The position numbers and the translations under genes were made by a program. Positions 7,202-19,355 of a stretch of DNA of 64,000 bases are shown piece after piece. The number at the start of each line of letters is the position of its first letter. Position 1 is the first letter of the stretch. Source of the DNA: Pseudoalteromonas marina. Lineage in GTDB: Bacteria > Pseudomonadota > Gammaproteobacteria > Enterobacterales > Alteromonadaceae. The notes beneath the pieces were generated by a model, which saw nothing but the letters and a program-made list of their open reading frames with translations, did no database searches and was not told where the DNA came from. The DNA lies in contig NZ_AHCB03000006.1 of assembly GCF_000238335.3 (NCBI RefSeq), positions 372,001-436,000 of the forward strand. Reading direction: 5' to 3'.

Positions 7202-8230
7202 TTACAAGTAGGGTTCAAATGCAGGGCTTGAATACGTAACTAAGCCATCAGGCGATTTAGCAATTAAATACACTGCTAAGTTATTAGCTTGTGCATAAGC
7301 TTGTGCTTTTTCCATACCCATAACTGTTAAAGCAGTTGCTAAGCCATCTGCGGTCATTGCACTTGGGTGTAATACTGTTACAGAAACTAAGTCGTGCTTA
7401 ATTGGCATTCCTGTTACAGGGTCAATCAAATGGGTGTATGTTTCGCCATCCATTATATAAAAGATACGGTAATCCCCAGATGTAGCAATTCCCATAGTGC
7501 CTGGTAGTAAAATTCGGTGCACTTCACGCTTACCTGGCTCTGCATCTGGTTGTTCTATTGCAATTACCCAGCCTTGTCCATTTGGCTTTTCGCCAGACAT
7601 ACGCAGCTCACCGCCAATCTCAACCATGTAATTAGTAATGCTATGGCTTTCTAGTAATTGCGCTACTTTGTCTATGCCGTACCCTTTAGCAGTTGCAGAA
7701 AATGATAGTTCTAGTCCATCAACTGTTTTTGCTAGACCTTGTTCATTTAATACAAGCTTATCTACACCAATATTTGCAACCATTGCCTGAAGCTCATCAT
7801 CAGTGGGTCGTTTGGTCGGCTTTTTATCAGGGCCAAATCCCCATAAATCAATCAATGGTCCCATTGTTACATCAAGTGTATTAGTAGACTCACCGATACG
7901 AATGGATTCGCTTATAACAGCTCTGAAGCCTTCACTTATTGGCATAAATTGATTTGCAGGCAAGCGATTAAATGTATTTATCTCCGAGTCTTTGATGTAT
8001 GTAGACATAGACTGGTTTACGTCGACTAATACAGCATCTATTTGTTCTTGTATTTGAAGAGCAGATATTGCCTCTTGCTCGTCATAATATTTAATATGAT
8101 AGGTAGTCCCCATGGTTTTACCTTCTAAATAGGTTTCCTTTGGGACCGATTCTGCGCATCCAGATAACAGTAAAGTCAGCGTAATGATAAATAAGGCGAT
8201 TATGCCCTGGGGAGTATTTACTTTGTTCAT
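7202..8230 (-). CDS. apbE: FAD:protein FMN transferase ApbE
   Basis: 342 residues. A lipoprotein signal peptide has lipobox LLLSGC with Cys25. The ApbE fold shows EGKTMGTTYHIKYY near the N-terminus, EIGGELRMSG in the middle, and DPVTGMPIKHDLVSVTVL plus ALTVMG near the C-terminus. The enzyme transfers FMN from FAD onto a threonine of target proteins, here most likely NqrB and NqrC encoded upstream. A strong terminator separates it from nqrF, so its transcription is either read-through or from its own promoter. Confidence 0.93.
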   Translation of the reverse strand: MNKVNTPQGIIALFIITLTLLLSGCAESVPKETYLEGKTMGTTYHIKYYDEQEAISALQIQEQIDAVLVDVNQSMSTYIKDSEINTFNRLPANQFMPISEGFRAVISESIRIGESTNTLDVTMGPLIDLWGFGPDKKPTKRPTDDELQAMVANIGVDKLVLNEQGLAKTVDGLELSFSATAKGYGIDKVAQLLESHSITNYMVEIGGELRMSGEKPNGQGWVIAIEQPDAEPGKREVHRILLPGTMGIATSGDYRIFYIMDGETYTHLIDPVTGMPIKHDLVSVTVLHPSAMTADGLATALTVMGMEKAQAYAQANNLAVYLIAKSPDGLVTYSSPAFEPYL

Positions 8231-8271
8231 AACAACCCTACTTAATAGGTTAAAAATTAATATATAAGAAT

Positions 8272-8303
8272 AAAAAAACCTCGTAACACAGAGTGCTACG
8301 AGG
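8272..8303 (-). terminator. Terminator after nqrF
   Basis: On the minus strand a stem (cctcgta at 8279-8285 with tacgagg at 8297-8303) is followed by seven U residues. It ends most nqrA-F transcripts about 40 bases past nqrF. Confidence 0.85.
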
Positions 8304-8343
8304 CTGATATTTTAACCAAAACTAATCTGTTTTGATATGCGTG

Positions 8344-9567
8344 TTAGCCACCGAAATCATCTAATAAGATATTTTCGTCTTCAACACCTAAGTCTTTAAG
8401 CATATTGATAACTGCCGCGTTCATCATTGGAGGACCACACATGTAGAACTCACAATCTTCCGGCGCTTCGTGGTCTTTAAGATAGTTCTCAAATAACACG
8501 TTATGGATAAAGCCAGTATAGCCTTCCCAGTTATCTTCAGGTTGTGGATCTGAAAGCGCTGTGTGCCAAACGAAGTTATCGTTTTCAGCAGCTAGGCCGT
8601 CAAAATCTTCAACGTAGAACATTTCACGCTTAGAACGCGCACCATACCAAAAACTCATTTTACGCTTAGAATTTAAACGTTTAAGTTGGTCAAAGATATG
8701 TGAACGCATTGGTGCCATACCTGCACCACCACCTACAAATACCATTTCAGCGTCAGTTTCTTTAGCGAAGAACTCACCAAATGGACCTGAAATAGTCACC
8801 TTGTCACCTTCTTTAAGTGACCAAATGTACGATGACATTTTACCACAAGGTAGGCTTAGGTTTCTTGGCGGCGGCGTAGCGATACGCACGTTAAGCATGA
8901 TGATGCCTTCTTCTTCTGGGTAGTTAGCCATTGAGTAAGCACGAATTGTTTCTTCGTCTACTTTTGACTCCAGGTCAAAGAAACCAAAATGATTCCAGTC
9001 GCCACGATACTCTTCAGGAACATCGAAATCGGCGTATTTAACATGGTGAGCTGGTGCTTCTATTTGGATGTAACCACCCGCACGGAAAGGCACTGATTCG
9101 CCATCTGGAATTTGTAGCTTAAGTTCTTTAATGAAAGTTGCTTTGTTATCGTTAGAGATAACTTCACAGTCCCATTTTTTAACACCGAAAATTGACTCTT
9201 CAAGTTCAATTTCCATGTCATTTTTAACATTTACCTGACACGCTAAACGACAACCTTCGCGGGCTTCACCTTTAGAGATGTGATCAAGTTCAGTTGGTAG
9301 AATATCGCCGCCACCTTCTTTAATGTGAACGCGACACTGACCACAAGAGCCACCGCCACCACATGCAGAAGATACGAAAATACCCGACTCAGATAGTGCA
9401 CCTAATAGCTTACTACCTGCTGATGTTTTAATGGCTTTGTCTGCATCGCCATTAATACCGATGATGATATCACCGCTTGCAACTAGTTTAGACTTAGCAC
9501 CAATGATGATTAAAACTAGTATTACAACGATAGCGATAAAAACACCAACGCCTAAGAAAATATCCAT
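8344..9567 (-). CDS. nqrF: Na+-translocating NADH:quinone reductase subunit F
   Basis: 407 residues, full length. One N-terminal membrane helix (about 3-23) precedes a 2Fe-2S ferredoxin domain with Cys69, Cys75, Cys78 and Cys110 ([10 protein letters not shown]...CRLACQ). A ferredoxin-NADP reductase-like module follows, with RAYSMAN for FAD and [11 protein letters not shown] and CGPPMM for NADH. NqrF is the electron entry subunit: NADH to FAD to the 2Fe-2S centre, then onward through the membrane subunits. Last gene of the six-gene operon. Confidence 0.97.
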   Translation of the reverse strand: MDIFLGVGVFIAIVVILVLIIIGAKSKLVASGDIIIGINGDADKAIKTSAGSKLLGALSESGIFVSSACGGGGSCGQCRVHIKEGGGDILPTELDHISKGEAREGCRLACQVNVKNDMEIELEESIFGVKKWDCEVISNDNKATFIKELKLQIPDGESVPFRAGGYIQIEAPAHHVKYADFDVPEEYRGDWNHFGFFDLESKVDEETIRAYSMANYPEEEGIIMLNVRIATPPPRNLSLPCGKMSSYIWSLKEGDKVTISGPFGEFFAKETDAEMVFVGGGAGMAPMRSHIFDQLKRLNSKRKMSFWYGARSKREMFYVEDFDGLAAENDNFVWHTALSDPQPEDNWEGYTGFIHNVLFENYLKDHEAPEDCEFYMCGPPMMNAAVINMLKDLGVEDENILLDDFGG

Positions 9568-9584
9568 GATTGACCTCGCTATTA

Positions 9585-10193
9585 TTACAGTGAAATACCA
9601 GAAAATGACATAAAGCCAAGACCCATCAAGCCAACAGTGATAAAGGTAATACCTAAACCACGTAAACCATCTGGTACGTCTGAATACTTCATTTTCTCAC
9701 GGATACCTGCAAGTAATGTAATTGCAAGCGCCCAGCCCACACCAGCGCCAATACCATATACAACAGACTCGCCGAAGTTATAGTTACGCTCAACCATGAA
9801 GGCTACCGCTCCAAAGATTGCACAGTTAACTGTGATCAATGGTAAGAAAATACCTAATGCGTTGTATAGTGGTGGAAAGAACTTATCTAATGCCATTTCA
9901 AGAATTTGCACTAGTGCTGCAATAACACCAATGAAAGTTAAGAAACGTAAAAAGCTAAGATCAGCTTCTGGGTAACCAAGCCACTCAAGTGAACCTGGTG
10001 CTAATACCGCGTGGTAAACCAAGTTGTTAACTGGTACAGAAATACCAAGTACAACAATAACCGCTACGCCTAGGCCAATTGATGTAGTTACTTTTTTAGA
10101 CACGGCTAAAAATGTACACATACCTAGGAAGAACGCTAAAGCTAAGTTTTCAATAAAAACGGCTTTTACAAATAAACTAATATAATGTTCCAC
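9585..10193 (-). CDS. nqrE: Na+-translocating NADH:quinone reductase subunit E
   Basis: 202 residues of multi-helix membrane protein (about six segments). It is homologous to NqrD and arranged with inverted topology. The cysteines in [10 protein letters not shown] and VNCAIFGA are those expected to bind the intramembrane iron site shared with NqrD. Starts 10 bases after the nqrD stop and ends 17 bases before nqrF. Confidence 0.96.
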   Translation of the reverse strand: MEHYISLFVKAVFIENLALAFFLGMCTFLAVSKKVTTSIGLGVAVIVVLGISVPVNNLVYHAVLAPGSLEWLGYPEADLSFLRFLTFIGVIAALVQILEMALDKFFPPLYNALGIFLPLITVNCAIFGAVAFMVERNYNFGESVVYGIGAGVGWALAITLLAGIREKMKYSDVPDGLRGLGITFITVGLMGLGFMSFSGISL

Positions 10194-10203
10194 TTATCGC
10201 CCC

Positions 10204-10836
10204 TTACGCTTTAGCTTCTACTTGGTCTTTCTTATAAGTACGTAGTACCCAAATGAATAAACCAATGATGAAGAATGCACTCGGTGGTAAGATCAATAGA
10301 CCCATAGGTTGGTACCAACCACCATTTTGTACTAATGGAATAATATCAACACCGAATAGTGAACCCTTACCGAATAGCTCACGAATGAAACCAACAGTAA
10401 GAAGAACTACAGAGTAACCTAAGCCGTTACCAATACCATCAAGGAAAGACATTAATGGTGGTGACTTCATCGCGTATGCTTCAGCACGACCCATTACGAT
10501 ACAGTTAGTAATAATCAGACCAACGAATACAGAAAGCTCTTTTGCCGTAGCATAAGAGAAAGCCTGCAGTACTTGGTCAACAACGATTACTAATGACGCA
10601 ATAATCGTCATTTGTACGATAATACGCACTGACGATGGGATGTGATTACGAATAGTCGAGATAAAAAGGCTTGAAAATGCGGTTACCAAAGTCAATGCGA
10701 TTGACATGATTAATGCGTTTTTTAAGCTAGAGGTTACAGCCAACGCAGAACAAATACCGAGTACTTGAAGTGCAATTGGGTTGTTAGCGAAAACTGGCCC
10801 AAACAGGACCGCCTTCATTTCTTTAGTATCAGCCAT
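10204..10836 (-). CDS. nqrD: Na+-translocating NADH:quinone reductase subunit D
   Basis: 210 residues of membrane protein with six predicted helices. Cysteines in [10 protein letters not shown] and [12 protein letters not shown] pair with those of NqrE at the iron centre. Its ATG overlaps the nqrC stop by one base, indicating translational coupling within the operon. Confidence 0.96.
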   Translation of the reverse strand: MADTKEMKAVLFGPVFANNPIALQVLGICSALAVTSSLKNALIMSIALTLVTAFSSLFISTIRNHIPSSVRIIVQMTIIASLVIVVDQVLQAFSYATAKELSVFVGLIITNCIVMGRAEAYAMKSPPLMSFLDGIGNGLGYSVVLLTVGFIRELFGKGSLFGVDIIPLVQNGGWYQPMGLLILPPSAFFIIGLFIWVLRTYKKDQVEAKA

Positions 10837-11585
10837 TATTTCAATGCTCCATTACGTACTTTAGCAAGGAAAGGGCCAAAGCCGTTTTCGCCAGTCCAAA
10901 AATCAACCGCGTGATCAACACCGTTAGATGTTAATGTAGCACCTGAAAGACCATCGATTTTATGCTCATCACCGCCCGCAGTTCCTTTAACGATCTGGAT
11001 TGGTAATTCTTTACCTTCCCACGTTGCAGTCCACTGTGGGTTTTGAATTTCACCACCTAGACCAGGTGTTTCGTTGTGCTTATAAAAGATGATGTCTTTA
11101 ATTGTTTCACCATCGCTTTCAAGCGAAATAAAACCGTACATCAAACCCCATAAACCATAACCCTGGATAGGAAGAATAATTGCATCTGTAGAGCCATCGT
11201 CTTTTTTAGAGATGTAAACAGGTGCACGCTTAGTGATACGTTGTATACCAGCGATGTCCTTAATTCCATTCTCTTTTAAAGATTTGCTCAGCTCTGCATC
11301 ATATTTGCTTTTTTCAAAGTCAAAGTCTTCTACAGGGTCTGCAAAATCACCGCTTTGCATATCAATAAAGCGTGTTTCGATTTTAGCTTCAAACGTTTCA
11401 GCAACGTTATCAACTTTGCTAATACCCGCGGCTGCTAAAATATTGCTTTGAATATCTTTTGCTTTGTTTGCTTTTTGCAAAGGGCGAAGTTGCACTGACG
11501 TTAGCGATACAATTACTGCACACACCAAACATAATGAGACAACAACAGCTAGCGTTTTGCCAATTGATTCGTTATTACTAGACAT
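10836..11585 (-). CDS. nqrC: Na+-translocating NADH:quinone reductase subunit C
   Basis: 249 residues. One N-terminal membrane helix (about 12-32) precedes a periplasmic FMN-binding domain. [10 protein letters not shown] near the C-terminus contains the threonine that ApbE flavinylates. Overlaps nqrB by eight bases and nqrD by one, so the three are tightly coupled. Confidence 0.96.
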   Translation of the reverse strand: MSSNNESIGKTLAVVVSLCLVCAVIVSLTSVQLRPLQKANKAKDIQSNILAAAGISKVDNVAETFEAKIETRFIDMQSGDFADPVEDFDFEKSKYDAELSKSLKENGIKDIAGIQRITKRAPVYISKKDDGSTDAIILPIQGYGLWGLMYGFISLESDGETIKDIIFYKHNETPGLGGEIQNPQWTATWEGKELPIQIVKGTAGGDEHKIDGLSGATLTSNGVDHAVDFWTGENGFGPFLAKVRNGALK

Positions 11586-12792
11586 TACGTGCCAACCTCC
11601 GCTTGATATTAGCTTGCACTACAAAGTGATCGAATAATGGTGCAAACAAGTTAGCAAACAAGATTGCCAGCATGATGCCTTCAGGGTATGCAGGGTTAAC
11701 AACACGGATCATGATAACCATAAAGCCAATAAGCGCACCGTATGCTAATTTACCTTTATCAGTAAATGCAGCAGATACAGGGTCAGTAGCCATAAAGAAC
11801 ATACCAAATGCAAAGCCACCTAGCACCATGTGCCAGTACCAAGGCATAGCAAACATTGCATTAGTTTCTGAACCAATTGTGTTTAATATTGATGAAGTAA
11901 TCACCATACCTAGGAATACACCTAGCACAATACGCCAAGAAGCAATGCGCACGTAAATTAAGAACAAACCACCAATAAGTACAGCAAGCGTTGACGTTTC
12001 ACCCATAGAACCTTGGATAAAGCCGTAGAACGCATTCCACCACATTTGCATGTTAGCGTAACCTAAGTCACCACCTAACGTACCTGCAAATGCTTGACCT
12101 AGCATTGTTGCACCAGAGAACGAGTCTACGGCAGTCCATACTGTGTCACCTGAAATTTGCGCTGGGTATGCGAAGAATAAGAACGCACGACCTGCAAGAG
12201 CAGGGTTTAAGAAGTTACGACCAGTACCACCAAATATTTCTTTTGCGATTACAACACCGAAAGTAATACCTAGTGCAACTTGCCATAAAGGAATTGTGGC
12301 AGGCAAAATTAGTGCAAATAGCACTGACGTTACGAAGAAACCTTCATTTACTTCATGCTTACGCACAGAAGCAAACAACACTTCCCAAAAACCACCAACA
12401 ACAAACGTTGTTGCATAAATAGGTAGGAAGAAACACGCTCCGTAGAACATTTTTGCGCCCCAACCTGCATCGGCAGTCAAGTCACCACCTAGTAGCTGGA
12501 ACAAACCTACTTGCCAAATGTTAGCTAGCTCAAAACCATTACCAAGCGCCATAGCTGCTTGATGACCGATGTTGAACATACCAAAAAACATGGCAGGGAA
12601 CGTCGCCATCCACACTAAAATCATCATACGTTTTAGGTCGATGTTATCGCGAACGTGAGTTGAACCTTTGTTTACATAACCTGGTGTGTAAAAAATAGTC
12701 GCGGCTGCTTCATACAGTGCGTACCATTTTTCGTGTTTTCCACCTGGTTCAAAATGCGGCTCGATATCTTCTAAGAAAGTTTTTAAACCCAT
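11578..12792 (-). CDS. nqrB: Na+-translocating NADH:quinone reductase subunit B
   Basis: 404 residues, polytopic. SFSGATMLG holds the covalent FMN threonine. This subunit also carries riboflavin and forms the main sodium path of the pump (family knowledge). The N-terminal ~50 residues are cytoplasmic and the remainder is ten or so helices. The gene follows nqrA after one base. Confidence 0.96.
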   Translation of the reverse strand: MGLKTFLEDIEPHFEPGGKHEKWYALYEAAATIFYTPGYVNKGSTHVRDNIDLKRMMILVWMATFPAMFFGMFNIGHQAAMALGNGFELANIWQVGLFQLLGGDLTADAGWGAKMFYGACFFLPIYATTFVVGGFWEVLFASVRKHEVNEGFFVTSVLFALILPATIPLWQVALGITFGVVIAKEIFGGTGRNFLNPALAGRAFLFFAYPAQISGDTVWTAVDSFSGATMLGQAFAGTLGGDLGYANMQMWWNAFYGFIQGSMGETSTLAVLIGGLFLIYVRIASWRIVLGVFLGMVITSSILNTIGSETNAMFAMPWYWHMVLGGFAFGMFFMATDPVSAAFTDKGKLAYGALIGFMVIMIRVVNPAYPEGIMLAILFANLFAPLFDHFVVQANIKRRLARNV

Positions 12793-12793
12793 T

Positions 12794-14647
<1,854 letters not shown>

Positions 14648-15841
14648 TTAATCAATCATATTTGCAATTGCTTGAACTGGCTCTACATCTTGGGCGTAAT
14701 CAACTGACTCAATGCCAAAACCAAATAAGCGTAAAAACTCATTGTGATAACCAACGTAATCTGTCAACTCGTCAATCGTGCTGGTATCTACTTTGTCCCA
14801 TACTGCTTGGATACGTGCTTGAACATCGTCTTCAAGTTCTTTGTAGTTTTGAAATAAGTGTCCACCATCATCAAAACGCGGCGTTTCACCGTACAGGTTT
14901 TCGGTAAATAAACCATGAATTTGCTCAATGGTGCCTTCGTATGTTCCGTCCGCCTTCATTACCTTGAATAAAGCTGAAATATACAATGGCATAATTGGTA
15001 TAGCAGAACTCGCTTGTGTTACAACAGCATTAAGTGATGAAACATACGCTTGACCATTTAACGCTTTAGTTGACTCTTTTATCGCAACCGTTGCACGGTC
15101 TAAGTCTTCTTTTGCTTTACCAATAGTCGCGTGCCCGTATATTGGCCACGTTAATTCTTTGCCTATGTATGTGTAAGCTGTGGTTTTAAAGTCATCTGCT
15201 AGCACGTCAGCGTCTTGAAGTGCATTAATCCACATTTCCCAATCTTCACCACCCATTACTTTAATGGTGTTGTCGATATCGTCTTGTGTTGCAGCCTCTA
15301 CAGTAATTTCGTCAATTTCACGCTTTGACGTATTTAGATTTTTTGTTGTAACTGCGTTGCCGATTGGCTTTAACGTTGATGAGTAAACTTCACCCGTATT
15401 TGGGTCAGTACGACGAGGCGACGCTAAACTGTAAATGACCAGATCAACCTTGCCTAAATCTGCTTTAATTGTATCAATTGCTTTTTGTTTTATTTCGTTT
15501 GAGAAGGCATCACCGTTGATATTTTTAGACCATAACCCGGCTTCGTCTGCCGCATTTTGAAAAGCAGCCGTATTATACCAACCTGCTGACCCTGTTTTAC
15601 GCTCGGTACCTTCTTTTTCAAAGAAAATACCCAATGTTTTAGCACCGCCACCAAATGCTGCCGTAATACGCGATGCCAAGCCGTAGCCTGTAGATGCACC
15701 AATAACTAACACATTTTTTGGTGCGTTTTTTAATGCACCTTGTTGTTTTACATAGTTAATTTGCTCTTGCACATGTTCTCTACAGCCTACTGGGTGAGCG
15801 TTTGTACAAATGAATCCACGAATTTTTGGCTTAATGACCAT
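14648..15841 (-). CDS. fabV: Trans-2-enoyl-ACP/CoA reductase FabV
   Basis: 397 residues, the usual FabV length. NADH-binding GASTGYGLASRI (about residues 49-60) and the Y-x8-K active site (YGHATIGKAK, around residues 236-245) are both present, and the N-terminal INAHPVGC-like signature appears as CTNAHPVGC. FabV reduces the enoyl intermediate in fatty acid elongation and is an isozyme of FabI. FabV enzymes are often naturally resistant to triclosan. Single-gene unit upstream of the nqr operon. Confidence 0.96.
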   Translation of the reverse strand: MVIKPKIRGFICTNAHPVGCREHVQEQINYVKQQGALKNAPKNVLVIGASTGYGLASRITAAFGGGAKTLGIFFEKEGTERKTGSAGWYNTAAFQNAADEAGLWSKNINGDAFSNEIKQKAIDTIKADLGKVDLVIYSLASPRRTDPNTGEVYSSTLKPIGNAVTTKNLNTSKREIDEITVEAATQDDIDNTIKVMGGEDWEMWINALQDADVLADDFKTTAYTYIGKELTWPIYGHATIGKAKEDLDRATVAIKESTKALNGQAYVSSLNAVVTQASSAIPIMPLYISALFKVMKADGTYEGTIEQIHGLFTENLYGETPRFDDGGHLFQNYKELEDDVQARIQAVWDKVDTSTIDELTDYVGYHNEFLRLFGFGIESVDYAQDVEPVQAIANMID

Positions 15842-15954
15842 TGATGATCCTATATCTTTTACTATAAAAATTAGCGCTAGTTTAAAGGCTAATACTTAAA
15901 ACACTGATCTGATCAGTTAAATATGGTTGTAAATAACTGTCAAACCTCAATTAA

Positions 15955-16266
15955 TCAATCTAATTTAGATCCACCTAAACAGTTTGGCGATGCTGGCGCT
16001 TCGCCGTCATGTTCAGTGTATTCGTCAGGAGTGTAAGTATGAATAGCCAATGCATGTATGTGGTTTGCCAGCTCTTCTTTTAAAATTTCATTAATTTGAC
16101 GATGGCGCTGCAAAAGGCGTTTACCTAAAAACTCTTCGCTTACCACAATAACTTTAAAGTGCGAGTCAGTGCCTTTGCTGTGCATATGACTTTCGTTAAT
16201 AACATTTAAATGCTTACACGCAATAGCATTGCTGATTTTTTCTTGGATTTGTTGCTGCATTGACAT
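15955..16266 (-). CDS. BolA family protein
   Basis: 103 residues with the BolA fold: INESHMHSKGTDSHFKVIVVSEEFLGKRLLQRHRQ is followed by EEL, HALAIHTYTP. The invariant His in the RHR segment is present. BolA proteins partner with monothiol glutaredoxins in iron-sulfur trafficking and affect cell shape and stress responses. Whether this is BolA itself or the IbaG paralogue is decided by length and the ESHMHS motif, which favour BolA. ATG at 16266 or the third codon could start it. Confidence 0.88.
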   Translation of the reverse strand: MSMQQQIQEKISNAIACKHLNVINESHMHSKGTDSHFKVIVVSEEFLGKRLLQRHRQINEILKEELANHIHALAIHTYTPDEYTEHDGEAPASPNCLGGSKLD

Positions 16267-16344
16267 ATAAAACCATTATTTATAGCTAATTTATGAACTT
16301 ATCATAGCAAGCAGCCCTGCCCGTTGGCTAACTAAATTACGCAA

Positions 16345-16938
16345 CTAGCCTTGTTTTATATACCTAAAGGTTAAACTTATTCGCGGGTGCACTAAGCTGG
16401 TTTGCTTCAAAATAGCATGCTGAAAGTCTCGCTGGCTATTGCCACTCATAACCAAACAACTACCACTGTGTAATTTTAAATCCGTTATTTTATTACTGGT
16501 TTTGTCTTTTAGCTTTAATACCCGCTCTGCTCCAAGCGATATACACACTATAGTGGGCTGCTGGCCTAACTCAATTTCATCATCACTGTGCCATCCCATA
16601 GTGTCGTTGCCATCGCGATAATAGTTGACTAATAAAGAATTAAAAGGCTGCTTTAAATGTGCCTCTAACCTTTTTCGCATTGCCATTAATGCACTAGGCC
16701 AAGGTTCAGTTATTAACTTACTGTTTGAATAGCCGTATTCAATTTTATGGTCGCCAATAAAGCATTGCAGCCGTGGGATTGGTCCAGTTTTAGAGTAAAC
16801 CGTGACTTCTGGCTGCTGCCACTTAAGGTTTTTTTGCAGATAATAAAATAAATCGAGGCTTTTTTGTGCGCTAAGCGCCTTTGTTTGATAAGAAAAGCCA
16901 TTAGGCAACTGTTGGGGGTTGGCGTTTTGCCGTTGCAT
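16345..16938 (-). CDS. AlkB-like Fe(II)/2-oxoglutarate dioxygenase
   Basis: 197 residues. The iron site HxD is in MGWHSDDE and the distal His in FQHAILK. The 2-oxoglutarate-binding arginines are in HPRISLTFRYI, and NYYRDGNDTMGWHSDDE is the conserved block. This places it with the AlkB/ALKBH2-like family that repairs alkylated bases by oxidative demethylation. Divergent from rlmG with 42 bases between the start codons. Ends about 78 bases from bolA. Confidence 0.88.
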   Translation of the reverse strand: MQRQNANPQQLPNGFSYQTKALSAQKSLDLFYYLQKNLKWQQPEVTVYSKTGPIPRLQCFIGDHKIEYGYSNSKLITEPWPSALMAMRKRLEAHLKQPFNSLLVNYYRDGNDTMGWHSDDEIELGQQPTIVCISLGAERVLKLKDKTSNKITDLKLHSGSCLVMSGNSQRDFQHAILKQTSLVHPRISLTFRYIKQG

Positions 16939-16980
16939 GTTAGAATTTACCTACATTAGTTTACTGATACAAAAACCACT

Positions 16981-18123
16981 ATGACGACGCAAGCCCAGCT
17001 AGGCGATAAAACTTTTACTCTTGAACGCTTCCCTTTGGATCAAAAAAACCGCAGTTTACAAGCGTGGGATTCGGGCGATGAGTACCTTATCAATTATGTT
17101 AACGAACATCATCCTGATTGTCGCTCATTGCTTATTTTAAATGACAGCTTTGGTGCCCTTGCCTGTAGCTTTAATCAATTAACGGTTTGTTCAGTTAATG
17201 ACTCGTATATTAGCCACCAAGCCGCAGCGTATAATTTACAAGAGAATAAGCTGTCTACTGTGCAATTTACGCAATTGGACAGCCTCTCGGCACTTCCAGA
17301 AGACGTAGATTTAGTGTTAATTAAAATACCACGTAATGTTGGCTTTTTGCAGTTTCAATTAAGTGAGTTAAGCGAAGTTCTTGCACCAGGCACACCTGTT
17401 ATTGCAGCTGGTAAAACTAAAGATATTCACAACTCAACAATTAAGGCGTTTGAACAGTTTATTGGTGAAACTAAAACAAGCTTAGCGGTGAAAAAGTCAC
17501 GCCTTATTTTAAGTAGCCCAAAAGGCGGCTATAAAGCTGCTGATTACCCTGTTTCATGGCAACTTGAAGGCACCGAGTTTACTATTACAAACCATGCAAA
17601 TGTGTTTTCGCGTGATTCGTTAGATATTGGTGCGCGCTTCTTTTTTAACTACTTGCCGCAAACACCAAAAGCTAAACAAATTATTGATTTAGGCTGTGGT
17701 AATGGCGTAGTTGGTGTTATGACCTTAGCGCGCTGCCCTAAAGCCTCTGTAACGTTTGTTGATGAATCGTACATGGCGGTCGAGTCTGCACGACTTAACG
17801 TAGAGCAAAACATGGCAGAACGATTTGATGATTGCGAATTTATCGAAAACGATTGCCTAACCGGCTTTGAAAAAAACAGTGTAGATATGGTGCTATGTAA
17901 TCCACCATTTCACCAGGCACAAGCGGTTACTGATCACATTGCTTGGCAAATGTTTAAACAAGCGAAAGACACGTTAAAAGAAGGTGGTGAGCTGCGTATT
18001 ATTGGTAATCGTCATTTAGATTATCATGACAAGTTAAACCGAATGTTTGGTAACTGTAAGCTATTAGGTTCAAACAAAAAATTTGTGGTTTTAAGTTCAA
18101 CTAAAAATAGTGGGGTGTTATAA
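16981..18123 (+). CDS. rlmG: 23S rRNA (guanine-1835-N2)-methyltransferase RlmG
   Basis: 380 residues. An N-terminal degenerate methyltransferase-like half is followed by a catalytic Rossmann half with IIDLGCGNGVVG for S-adenosylmethionine (about residue 237) and CNPPFHQ (about residue 303), the NPPF motif of N2-guanine methyltransferases. It modifies G1835 of 23S rRNA. First gene of a tight plus-strand run: yajG follows after two bases. Confidence 0.93.
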   Translation: MTTQAQLGDKTFTLERFPLDQKNRSLQAWDSGDEYLINYVNEHHPDCRSLLILNDSFGALACSFNQLTVCSVNDSYISHQAAAYNLQENKLSTVQFTQLDSLSALPEDVDLVLIKIPRNVGFLQFQLSELSEVLAPGTPVIAAGKTKDIHNSTIKAFEQFIGETKTSLAVKKSRLILSSPKGGYKAADYPVSWQLEGTEFTITNHANVFSRDSLDIGARFFFNYLPQTPKAKQIIDLGCGNGVVGVMTLARCPKASVTFVDESYMAVESARLNVEQNMAERFDDCEFIENDCLTGFEKNSVDMVLCNPPFHQAQAVTDHIAWQMFKQAKDTLKEGGELRIIGNRHLDYHDKLNRMFGNCKLLGSNKKFVVLSSTKNSGVL

Positions 18124-18125
18124 CA

Positions 18126-18686
18126 ATGACAATAATAAACCGTATATTTGGCTGTGCTGCATTTTGTATTTTAGCAGGCTGTGCAAACCAACCAAGCCAA
18201 GTCATACTTAACCCGGTTTACCAAAGTGGCCAAGTGAGCACTTTAAATAGTAGCCTGAGCACGAGTGTTATTGATGTACGTGGCGATACTTCTACCCTAA
18301 CTCTAGTTGAGTCAGACAAAACCAAAACATTTGCAAGCCAAGGTATTACAGAGTCGATTAAAAGTGCACTAGACAGTGCACTTAGTCGTAATGGCGCGAG
18401 CATTTCAAATTTAGCCACCACTCGATTTGAGCTAGATATAAATGCCTTACAAGCAGTGGTTACTGAAACCTTAGTAAGCCATAAAAGTGAAGCAAAAATT
18501 GAACTGAGTGTTCGCGTAATCCGTGCTACAAGTAATTTTACAAAAAAGTATAGCGGTAATGCAGCGCTAGAAGGCCCGCTTGGCCACGACAGAGCTAAAA
18601 TAGAAGGTCAACTCAATAAGTTGACTGAACAAATGATAACCCGCATTGTGTCAGATCCTGAATTAATACAGTTTTTAGAAGGTTAA
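18126..18686 (+). CDS. yajG: YajG family lipoprotein
   Basis: 186 residues. The lipobox is ILAGCAN with Cys19, so the protein is lipid-anchored, probably to the outer membrane. The mature part resembles YajG, a lipoprotein of unknown function often encoded next to ampG, which is also seen here. Two bases separate it from both neighbours, so it is part of the rlmG-yajG-cyclophilin operon. Confidence 0.85.
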   Translation: MTIINRIFGCAAFCILAGCANQPSQVILNPVYQSGQVSTLNSSLSTSVIDVRGDTSTLTLVESDKTKTFASQGITESIKSALDSALSRNGASISNLATTRFELDINALQAVVTETLVSHKSEAKIELSVRVIRATSNFTKKYSGNAALEGPLGHDRAKIEGQLNKLTEQMITRIVSDPELIQFLEG

Positions 18687-18688
18687 CC

Positions 18689-19309
18689 ATGAAACGACTT
18701 TTTATACTTTGTTTAGCTCTTTGTTTTAGCGCAGCAAGTTTAGCAGCCCAAGAGGGCAGATTTGTACAAAAAGACAATATGTTTCCACGTGTTGAAATAG
18801 TGACATCACTAGGCAGTATTATTGTTGAGCTAGACCGTTCTCGGGCCCCTATTACAGTTAATAACTTTTTGACTTATGTATCAGATAAAAGTTATCAGGG
18901 TAGTATTTTTCATCGTGTTGAGCGCGACGAAGAAAACGAACGCGATTTTGTTATACAAGGTGGTGGGTATGATAAAGACATGGAAGGCTTACATCAAAAC
19001 GATCCTATTTTTAATGAAAGCGGGAATGGTCTAAAAAATGATATGTACAGTATTGCCATGGCATACCAAGACAGACAGCCGCATTCAGGTACTCGCCAGT
19101 TTTTCTTTAATATGGATAACAATAACCATTTAAATCCTGGAAGAGACTGGGGATTTGCGGTGTTTGGTACTGTTATGGATGGATACGAAACCCTTGATAA
19201 AATTATGGCTGTTAAAACAATTTACAACGAAAAAATTGGTTATGACTTTGTGCCAGAAACACCAGTGGTCATTTTAAATATTAAAATGATTGAGCCAACA
19301 CCATTATAA
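18689..19309 (+). CDS. Periplasmic cyclophilin-type peptidyl-prolyl isomerase
   Basis: 206 residues. A signal peptide (cleaved near ASLAAQ, residue 20) precedes a cyclophilin domain: VEIVTSLGSIIVELD, IFHRVE, FVIQGGGY and GTRQFFFNM. It catalyses proline cis-trans isomerisation in the periplasm, similar to PpiA. Translationally adjacent to yajG, with ampG starting 46 bases downstream. Confidence 0.9.
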   Translation: MKRLFILCLALCFSAASLAAQEGRFVQKDNMFPRVEIVTSLGSIIVELDRSRAPITVNNFLTYVSDKSYQGSIFHRVERDEENERDFVIQGGGYDKDMEGLHQNDPIFNESGNGLKNDMYSIAMAYQDRQPHSGTRQFFFNMDNNNHLNPGRDWGFAVFGTVMDGYETLDKIMAVKTIYNEKIGYDFVPETPVVILNIKMIEPTPL

Positions 19310-19355
19310 TTAATGAGGTGCGGTATAGCTGCACCCACTCGCCAATGAAGGCCCT

